This document shows, piece after piece, positions 58,124 to 64,000 of a DNA stretch of 64,000 nt (positions within the stretch are counted from its first letter, which is position 1; each line of letters opens with the position of its first letter). Source of the stretch: Halobellus litoreus (GTDB lineage: Archaea; Halobacteriota; Halobacteria; Halobacteriales; Haloferacaceae); assembly GCF_024464595.1 (NCBI RefSeq), contig NZ_JANHAW010000002.1:248001-312000 (forward strand), given 5' to 3'. The position numbers and the translations under genes were made by a program. Below the pieces are notes generated by a model. That model did not search any database. It saw only the letters and a list, made by a program, of their open reading frames with translations, and was not told the DNA's origin.

Positions 58124-59482
58124 CTAGTCGCTGTTGATTGCCGAATCGAGGTTCCGTTCGAGCGCCGCGACGCTCCGGCTGATCTCTGCGACCTGCTCGG
58201 TCTGCTGTTGGTTCGCCGCCGCGAGTTCTGCGACCTCCTCGGCGATCCGCTCGACGCCCTCGACGGTGGTTCCGAGCATCGCGGAGATGTCCTCCGCGCT
58301 CGTCGCCTGCTCGTCCGTGGCCGTCGCGATCTGTTCGAGTTGATCGGACACGTCCGCGATCGACGACTGGATCTCGCGCTGGTTCTCGTTGACGGCCTCG
58401 ATCTGCGTCTCGATCTCCTCGACCCGTTCGGTCGTCTGCTCGATGCCGTCGATCGTGTCGGTCGCGATCTCGGAGATCGACTCGACGAGACCCTCGATGC
58501 GATCGGCCTCCGTCTTCGACTCCGAGGCGAGCGACTTCACCTCGTCGGCGACGACGGCGAATCCCTCGCCCGCGTCGCCGGCCCGAGCGGCCTCGATCGA
58601 CGCGTTCAGCGCCAGGATGTTGATCTGGTCGGCGATGTCGTCGATCAGGGCGACCACCTCGTCGATCTCCTCGACTCGGTCGGCGAGGTTTTCCGCGTCC
58701 GAGGCCATCCGGTCGCTCGCCTCGGCGACGTCCTCGACGGTCCGCAGTAGTTCGGTCGTCGACTCCTCGGATTCGGTGGCGAGGTCGGCGGTGTCCGCAC
58801 TCTGCGTGCTGATCGTCTCGACGCTCGCGGCGACTTCCTCGGTCGTCGCGCTGAACGTCTGAATCTCGTCGTCGACCTCCCGGACGTGCTCGGCCTCCTG
58901 TTCGGCGACCTCGGCGATCACGTCGACGTTCTCCGTGACCTGCGAGGACGCTCCTTCGAGCTCTCCGACGGTCGATTCCAGGTCCTCTCGTACCTGTTGC
59001 TGGACGTTCTGCATCGACTGGCGCTGTTCGACGAGGTCCGTGACCTGGTAGAGGACCTCGAAGGCGCCGGCGACGGACCCGTCGGGCGCGGTGAGCGGGA
59101 CCCCCATCGCGCGGCCGTGTCCCTTCTCGCCGGCGGTATTGGTGATCGTCCGCACCTCGGTTTCGCGGATCGTCTCGCCCGTGCGCGCGACCTCCTCCGC
59201 GAGCGTCTCGGTCACGTCCTCGGTTCCGATCACCTCGTGGGCCTCCCGCCCGAGTGCCTCGTCGGCGGGGAGGCCAACGAACGACGCCTGCTTCTCGTTC
59301 CAGTGGGTCAGGCGACCGTCGTCGTCGACGACGATCACCGGTTCGGGGAACTCCGCGGCGAGTTGGTCGAACATGTGCCGCCAGTGATCACGTTCGGCTT
59401 TGTACCGCTCGGCTTCGCTCAGCCCGTCCGGGAGGTCCGGAGCGAGGGTGGCGTTCTCGGGGACCGGATTTTGCGTTGCCAT
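58124..59482 (-). CDS. Soluble PAS-containing chemotaxis transducer (Htr)
   Basis: The 452-aa methyl-accepting-type transducer has no transmembrane segment. Residues about 40-165 form a PAS domain (FPEPVIVVDDDGRLTHWNEKQ), followed by a long coiled-coil signalling domain with the hairpin tip INILALNASIEAARAGDAGEGFAVVADEVKSL, which contacts CheA/CheW. It therefore senses something inside the cell, perhaps redox or a metabolite. Its place in the aromatic cluster hints at a metabolic taxis role. The ATG at 59482 is used in preference to an upstream in-frame start. Confidence 0.9.
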   Translation of the reverse strand: MATQNPVPENATLAPDLPDGLSEAERYKAERDHWRHMFDQLAAEFPEPVIVVDDDGRLTHWNEKQASFVGLPADEALGREAHEVIGTEDVTETLAEEVARTGETIRETEVRTITNTAGEKGHGRAMGVPLTAPDGSVAGAFEVLYQVTDLVEQRQSMQNVQQQVREDLESTVGELEGASSQVTENVDVIAEVAEQEAEHVREVDDEIQTFSATTEEVAASVETISTQSADTADLATESEESTTELLRTVEDVAEASDRMASDAENLADRVEEIDEVVALIDDIADQINILALNASIEAARAGDAGEGFAVVADEVKSLASESKTEADRIEGLVESISEIATDTIDGIEQTTERVEEIETQIEAVNENQREIQSSIADVSDQLEQIATATDEQATSAEDISAMLGTTVEGVERIAEEVAELAAANQQQTEQVAEISRSVAALERNLDSAINSD

Positions 59483-59582
59483 CGCGAACGTGTCGACCGT
59501 GTCCCCACATAACTGATTCGCCCAGTTTTCAGGATTGATAGTCTGTTCTCCGAGCGACCTGGCTGGCAACGCCCGCCCGCGA

Positions 59583-60026
59583 TCAGTCGTAATCGCGGCC
59601 CTTGACGAGCGCGACGACCTCGAACGTCGCGACGACCTCGTCGTCCCCGTTGATCGCCTCGCCGGCAGTCGTGACGTACCCGCGGTCGTCGCGGCTCTTC
59701 GACGGCCGCTTCTCCACTACCTCCGTTCGGAGGTGCAACGTATCGCCCGGGCGCACCGGCTTTCGCCACTTGATGTGGTTGACCTCGACGCCCGCCAGCG
59801 CCGCGAGCGGGTCCGGCTGCTCGGTGATCATCCGCATACACATCGCCATCGTGTGCCATCCCGACGCGACTAGCCCGCCGAACATCGATTCGGACGCGAC
59901 CGCTTCGTCCGTGTGAAACGGCTGAGGATCGTACTTCTCGGCGAACTCCTTGATCTCCTCGGGCGTCACGTCGTAGGACCCGAACGTCGCGGTCGATCCG
60001 ACCTCGACGTCCTCGAAGTATCGCAT
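59583..60026 (-). CDS. MaoC-family hydratase
   Basis: The 147-aa hotdog protein has the hydratase signature: Asp in EKYDPQPFHTDEAVA with catalytic Asp/His, then FGGLVASGWHT. R-type enoyl-CoA hydratases and related enzymes carry this motif, so it probably adds water to an unsaturated acyl-CoA. Together with the acyl-CoA dehydrogenase and the SDR it can supply side-chain beta-oxidation steps. The ATG at 60026 is used; the frame upstream is basic and not homologous. Confidence 0.88.
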   Translation of the reverse strand: MRYFEDVEVGSTATFGSYDVTPEEIKEFAEKYDPQPFHTDEAVASESMFGGLVASGWHTMAMCMRMITEQPDPLAALAGVEVNHIKWRKPVRPGDTLHLRTEVVEKRPSKSRDDRGYVTTAGEAINGDDEVVATFEVVALVKGRDYD

Positions 60027-60120
60027 ATCCGAGCCACGACCGGCGAGGTAGAAAACCCTTCGACGCCGAGGGCCTCTCGCCGTCGCGTCGGTACAGGGAG
60101 ACTCACCAACGTACCGCAAG

Positions 60121-60128
60121 GATTTATG
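60121..60128 (+). promoter_or_regulatory. TATA box of the acidic small protein
   Basis: gatttatg, about 28 nt before the ATG at 60152; leaderless start. Confidence 0.6.
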
Positions 60129-60151
60129 TACCGACCGCCGAAGGGTTTCGT

Positions 60152-60475
60152 ATGGCGCGACAGTCAAATCTGGAAGAGGCCGCCGAAGCGGAAGCGGATC
60201 TGCCGGACCCGCGAGACGTGGTCGGCAAGGACGAGGAGATCCTGCTCGAAGAGATCTTCGACGCGGCGTTCATGACCGAAAACACCGACTTCGAAACCTT
60301 CGGCGAGATGGTGGCTGCGAGTCCGTCAGAGGCGACCGACGCGGACGAACTCGGGCGGATCCCCCGCGGTGAGTGGGACGAGTTCGTCGCGGAGACGACG
60401 ATCTTCGAGGACGAGGAGGCGTTCGTCTTCGCCGCGCGGGACCACTGGGTCGCGAAGAAACTCGGCCTGAACTGA
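60152..60475 (+). CDS. Acidic hypothetical protein (107 aa)
   Basis: This very acidic, mainly helical protein (about a third Asp/Glu) ends in a short aromatic patch (VFAARDHWVAKKLGLN). No Cys, membrane helix or known motif is present. A TATA box at the right distance supports expression. It precedes the FAD monooxygenase gene on the same strand by 139 nt. It resembles no family I recognise. Confidence 0.65.
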   Translation: MARQSNLEEAAEAEADLPDPRDVVGKDEEILLEEIFDAAFMTENTDFETFGEMVAASPSEATDADELGRIPRGEWDEFVAETTIFEDEEAFVFAARDHWVAKKLGLN

Positions 60476-60614
60476 CGTCGGAACCGCGTTCGACGGCGCT
60501 CGATCCCCTCCCGTGAGCGTCCGCGATGTCGACTGAACGGCCGTGTTCGGCCGTTTCCGGCCGATGCAACCACAACGATTATGAGGTACGTGTGGCAAGG
60601 TATGAGTAGACACG

Positions 60615-61859
60615 ATGAGTTCAACTGACATCGACCAACCAGTGTTAGTCGCCGGGGCTGGGCCGACCGGGATGACCGCCGCGCTCGCGCTGCACGCCCG
60701 CGGCATTCCGGCAGCGATTCTCGAAGCCGACTCCGAGGACCGAGACCGCGCCGGGAGCCGCGCGATCTACGTCCACGGGTCGACGCTCAAGACGCTCGAA
60801 CGGAACTACCCGGGCCTCGGAAAGGACCTCGTCGACGAGGGGCTGGTCTGGCCGACGCGCCGGACGGTCTGGCGCGGCAAGGAGGTCTTCAAGCGAACCT
60901 ACGACAACCCCGGCGGCAGCGGGGACTTCCCCCACTTCACGAGCCTGCCGCAGGTCACCACCGAGAAGTACATGCACGAGGCCCTGGACGAACTCGGCAT
61001 CGACATCCACTGGGACGCCGGCGTCGAGTCCGTCGAGTCGACTCCCGACGGCGTGCACGTCGAGACGACCGACGGCCAGGAGTGGGAGACGCCGTACCTC
61101 ATCGGCGCGGACGGCGGCGGCTCGCAGGTCCGCAACGAGATCGGCTCCGAGTTCGAGGGCGACCAGTCGGAGAACTCCTTCATCATCGTCGACGTCGAGA
61201 CGCTCGACGGCAACACGATCGAGGAGGAACCCATCCCCTTCGAGCGGCTGTTCCACTACGACGCTCCCGAGGCCGGCGGCCGCAACGTGATGCTCGTTCC
61301 CTTCTCCGGCGGCTGGCGGCTCGACATCCAGTGTCTCGGCGACGACGACCCCGAGGAGATCGCGAGCGACGAGCAGATGCGCGAGTTCGTCCGCGAGATC
61401 ATGGGCGAGGAGTACGTCGACAACATCCAGTGGACCTCGACGTACAAGTTCCTCCAGGTCATCGCCGACTCGTTCGTCGACGAGCACCGTCGCGTGCTGC
61501 TCGCCGGCGAGGCCGCGCACCTGCTCGCCCCGTTCGGTGCGCGCGGGATGAACTCCTGCGTCGCCGACGCCGACGAGGCCGCCTCGGCCGTCGCCGTCGC
61601 GGCCCGGGCGCGGCAGGACGCCGTCGCGCGCAACGAGGTCGAGCTGTACGCCGCGCGCCGCGAACGCGCCGCGGAGTACAACATCGACGCCGCCGGACAG
61701 GCGCTCGACTACCTGCAGGGGGACACGCCGGTCACCGTCCTCCGCAAGGAGGTCGCCGCGTCGCTGGCGGACTACTTCGAACCGGCCGGCGAGTACCTCG
61801 ACGACGCGCCGTACGGCCCCCACGACGCCCCGCCGATCGCGGCGACGGGCAACTACTGA
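60615..61859 (+). CDS. FAD-dependent aromatic (acyl-CoA) monooxygenase
   Basis: The 414-aa flavoprotein hydroxylase of the PHBH/TfdB group has the dinucleotide fold VLVAGAGPTGMTAALALHARG, the DG motif YLIGADGGGSQVRNEIG and the second FAD motif RVLLAGEAAHLLAPFGARGMN. In this cluster the best guess is a 4-hydroxybenzoyl-CoA 1-hydroxylase type enzyme, which hydroxylates C1 with migration of the thioester side chain (NIH shift) to give gentisyl-CoA. A free-acid 3-hydroxybenzoate 6-hydroxylase or salicylyl-CoA 5-hydroxylase would equally lead to gentisate. Confidence 0.88.
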   Translation: MSSTDIDQPVLVAGAGPTGMTAALALHARGIPAAILEADSEDRDRAGSRAIYVHGSTLKTLERNYPGLGKDLVDEGLVWPTRRTVWRGKEVFKRTYDNPGGSGDFPHFTSLPQVTTEKYMHEALDELGIDIHWDAGVESVESTPDGVHVETTDGQEWETPYLIGADGGGSQVRNEIGSEFEGDQSENSFIIVDVETLDGNTIEEEPIPFERLFHYDAPEAGGRNVMLVPFSGGWRLDIQCLGDDDPEEIASDEQMREFVREIMGEEYVDNIQWTSTYKFLQVIADSFVDEHRRVLLAGEAAHLLAPFGARGMNSCVADADEAASAVAVAARARQDAVARNEVELYAARRERAAEYNIDAAGQALDYLQGDTPVTVLRKEVAASLADYFEPAGEYLDDAPYGPHDAPPIAATGNY

Positions 61860-61976
61860 GCGCCGTCGTTCGAGCGGTTTCGAGAACCGAATTCGATCTT
61901 TTCGCTGTGACGATCCCGGAAGCCACGCTCCCGTTCGGACGCTGTTCGTCCGCCCCGACGTCGCCATCGGCCGCGT

Positions 61977-63128
61977 TCAGTAGTTCCGGTAGATGAGATC
62001 GCGCTGGACCGCGCCGACGCCCTCGTAGGTCATCGGCATCCGGACGTCGCGGTAGACTCTGGTGATGCGTTCGTCGTCTAAGAGCGCTCGCCCCCCGTGG
62101 AGCTTCATCGACGTCTCGGCGCACTCGGCGGCGACCTCCGTGGCCTTCGCCTTCGCCATCGCGGCCCAGCGCTCGGCGTCCTCGCCCGCCATCACGTTCT
62201 CGACCGCCTGCCACAGGAGCGCGCGGGCGCTCTCGAACTCCATCCGCATCTCCGCGAGGTCGTGCTGCACGGACTGGAAGTCCGCCACCTGCCGGCCGAA
62301 CTCCTCGCGGCCGTGGACGAACTCCCAGGCCTCCTCGATGGCGGCCGCGGCGAGGCCGATCCCGTGGGCCGCGACCCGAACCCGACCGGTGTTGAAGAAC
62401 TCGGCGACCATCTTGAAGCCCCTGCCGCGCTCGCCCACGAGGTTCTCCGCCGGCACGCGGCAGTCGTCGAAGACGATGTGTGCCTGCTCGGAGGCCCGAT
62501 AGGCCATCTTCTCGGGGATCGGTTCGGCCTCGTACCCCGGCGCGTCGGTCGGGACGATGAGAAGCGAGTGGTTGCCGTGGCGGTCGTCGGTGTCTTCCGT
62601 CTTCGCGTAGACGGTGATGTAGTCGCCCGAGACGCCGTTGCCGATCCAGTACTTCTCTCCGTTCAGAACCCACTGGTCGCCGTCCAGACGGGCGGTCGCC
62701 TCCATCCCCGCGAGGTCGCTGCCGGTGTCGGGTTCGGAGATGGCCATCCCGGTCCGTTTCTCGCCCGCGGCGACGGCGCGGAGGTACTCTTCTTTCTGCG
62801 CGTCCGTGCCGAACTCCTGGAGGATCTCGGTGCCGAAGCTCTGGCTGACAATCCCGAGTCCGAGGCCGGCGTCCGCGCGGAAGAACTCCTCGACGGTCGC
62901 GACGATCTCGTCGAGCGACCGACCGGGGCCGCCGTACTCGGCGTCGATCTCCTGGGCCACCAGCCCGGCGTCGTGCGCGGCCTCAACGACGTCGACGGGG
63001 TACTCGGCGGACGCGAAGTACTCGCCCGCGACGGGGGCCATCTGTTCCTCAGCGAACGACCGCGCACGGGTCTTCAGTTCGCGTGCACCCTCCGGAACGA
63101 CGGTCGGCGTAAGTATGTCTGATTTCAT
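61977..63128 (-). CDS. Acyl-CoA dehydrogenase
   Basis: The 383-aa flavoenzyme introduces a 2,3 double bond into an acyl-CoA. Family features are GMAISEPDTGSDLAGMEATA (FAD-binding loop), WVLNGEKYWIGNG, and a C-terminal region CAETSMKLHGGRALLDDERITRVYRDVRMPMTYEG. The usual catalytic Glu position falls in YEGVGAVQRD. Arylpropionyl-CoA or a fatty acyl-CoA could be the substrate; side-chain beta-oxidation of phenylpropanoids to benzoyl-type CoA would feed the gentisate route. It lies 51 nt after the AMP ligase on the same strand. Confidence 0.92.
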   Translation of the reverse strand: MKSDILTPTVVPEGARELKTRARSFAEEQMAPVAGEYFASAEYPVDVVEAAHDAGLVAQEIDAEYGGPGRSLDEIVATVEEFFRADAGLGLGIVSQSFGTEILQEFGTDAQKEEYLRAVAAGEKRTGMAISEPDTGSDLAGMEATARLDGDQWVLNGEKYWIGNGVSGDYITVYAKTEDTDDRHGNHSLLIVPTDAPGYEAEPIPEKMAYRASEQAHIVFDDCRVPAENLVGERGRGFKMVAEFFNTGRVRVAAHGIGLAAAAIEEAWEFVHGREEFGRQVADFQSVQHDLAEMRMEFESARALLWQAVENVMAGEDAERWAAMAKAKATEVAAECAETSMKLHGGRALLDDERITRVYRDVRMPMTYEGVGAVQRDLIYRNY

Positions 63129-63179
63129 ATTATTTTACGGTAATCTCGGTTATTCGGAACGTCTCTTCGAGCGAGCCAG

Positions 63180-64000
63180 TCAGTCTTCCAGGGGTAATTC
63201 CCCGTGCTTGTCGACGAACTGGTCGCGAAGAGTCTTCTTGTTGAACTTGTGCGTCGTCGTCTTCGGTATCTCATCGACGAAACGGAATACGTCCGGAAGC
63301 CACCACTTCGGGAACGTATCCAGGAGGTGATCCCGGAGCGCCTCCTCGTCGACGCTGGGGTCCTCGACCACGACGAACGCCACCGGTCGTTCCTGCCACT
63401 TCTCGTGGGGGACGCTGACGACGGCCGCCTCGGCGACGCCCGCAGCGTCGATGAGCGAGTTCTCCAGTTCGACCGACGAGATCCACTCCCCGCCGCTCTT
63501 GATCGCGTCGTCGATGCGGTCGACGATGTCGAGGTACCCGTACTGATCGATGGTCCCGACGTCGCCGGTCTTGAACCACCCGTCCTCGGAGAACGACGAC
63601 TCGTTCGCTTCCGGGCGCTTGAAGTAGCCGTCGGTGAGCCACGGCGACCGCGCGTGGATCTCACCCGGCGTCTCTCCGTCGTGCGGGACGGGTTCCCCGT
63701 CCGTGTCGCGCAGTCGAATCCGCGCGCCCGGCGCGGGAATGCCGGCCTTCCGCTTGAGTTCGTAGCGCTGCTCCTCGGGGAGGTCCCGCATCTCTGTCGT
63801 CTCGAAGGTGTTCGCCAGGTGCGGCGACGCCTCGGTCATTCCGTAGCCCTGGTAGATCGGTGCCTCGTACACCTCCTCGTACTTCTGCATCAGCGACGCC
63901 GGGGGTGCGCTCCCGCCCGTGAGGACGCGGTCGAGGGTGTCGAGCGGTTCGCCCTCGGCGGACTCGAGGTAGCTGTCCATCTCGATCCAGACGGTCGGGA
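63180..64000 (-). CDS. AMP-forming acyl-CoA ligase, 5' end outside window
   Basis: This is the C-terminal two-thirds of an ANL-superfamily ligase. GGSAPPASLMQKYEEVY, YGMTEASPH, GWFKTGDVGTIDQYGYL and DRIDDAIKSGGEWIS are present, and the closing IPKTTTHKFNKKTLRDQF retains a catalytic Lys, unlike the ligase at 53,295. The reading frame continues past base 64000. The following acyl-CoA dehydrogenase suggests the pair activates and oxidises a side-chain acid. Substrate unknown; length cannot be judged. Confidence 0.9.
   Translation of the reverse strand, partial: PTVWIEMDSYLESAEGEPLDTLDRVLTGGSAPPASLMQKYEEVYEAPIYQGYGMTEASPHLANTFETTEMRDLPEEQRYELKRKAGIPAPGARIRLRDTDGEPVPHDGETPGEIHARSPWLTDGYFKRPEANESSFSEDGWFKTGDVGTIDQYGYLDIVDRIDDAIKSGGEWISSVELENSLIDAAGVAEAAVVSVPHEKWQERPVAFVVVEDPSVDEEALRDHLLDTFPKWWLPDVFRFVDEIPKTTTHKFNKKTLRDQFVDKHGELPLED

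Overview
The window is a stretch of chromosome from a haloarchaeon (class Halobacteria; the genus cannot be read from the sequence). The evidence is the very GC-rich, Asp/Glu-rich coding sequence, an archaeal TFB, halocyanin, a ba3-type oxidase, the ether-lipid enzyme DGGGP synthase, archaeal Trm5, twin-arginine lipoproteins, and TATA boxes 24-30 nt upstream of start codons (leaderless transcripts). About 65 protein genes, one tRNA and two candidate structured RNAs can be supported.

Positions 1-13,100 hold general transcription (TFB, cut at the left edge), then a respiratory block. The block has a halocyanin-like lipoprotein, a PaaB-like protein coupled to a radical SAM/SPASM enzyme, a cbaDBAE-type ba3 oxidase operon on the minus strand, and a divergent plus-strand operon with a small CbaC-like protein, a TauE/SafE-like membrane protein and a copper-type P-ATPase. 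Together these look like an oxidase and its metal and cofactor supply. Positions 13,100-24,700 hold Trm5, tRNA-Thr(CGU), an AT-richer segment with an unknown membrane protein just after the tRNA, a secreted subtilase with PPC repeats, a GH13 glycosidase, DGGGP synthase, a RecA/KaiC-like ATPase and an 82-nt nested palindrome. Positions 24,700-38,000 hold an ABC exporter operon in which one permease is fused to a PrsW-type protease, an HhH protein, fructose-1,6-bisphosphatase, a DUF3179 protein, a large FAD/Fe-S D-lactate-type dehydrogenase and an MFS transporter.

Positions 38,100-64,000 form an aromatic-acid catabolic region built around gentisate 1,2-dioxygenase. It has aldehyde dehydrogenase, SDR, FAH-family hydrolase, a complete but scattered Liv-type ABC importer (F, M, H, K and G), an ADP-forming acyl-CoA ligase pair overlapping a hotdog thioesterase, two AMP-forming ligases, an FAD monooxygenase, acyl-CoA dehydrogenase, a MaoC hydratase, an IclR regulator, a PaaY-like hexapeptide protein and a soluble PAS-type chemotaxis transducer. 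The gene set fits activation of a hydroxybenzoate (or aryl-alkanoate) to its CoA thioester, ring hydroxylation, thioester cleavage to gentisate, ring opening, and hydrolysis to pyruvate and a C4 acid. The substrate is inferred, not shown.

The most unusual signal is a pair of related intergenic elements (about 36,510-36,650 and 47,260-47,400). Each has a TATA box at the same spacing, a colinear 10-bp hairpin with a compensatory change, and a hairpin-loop to downstream-box pairing (pseudoknot) preserved in both copies. No protein gene explains them. They look like two paralogues of one structured non-coding RNA.
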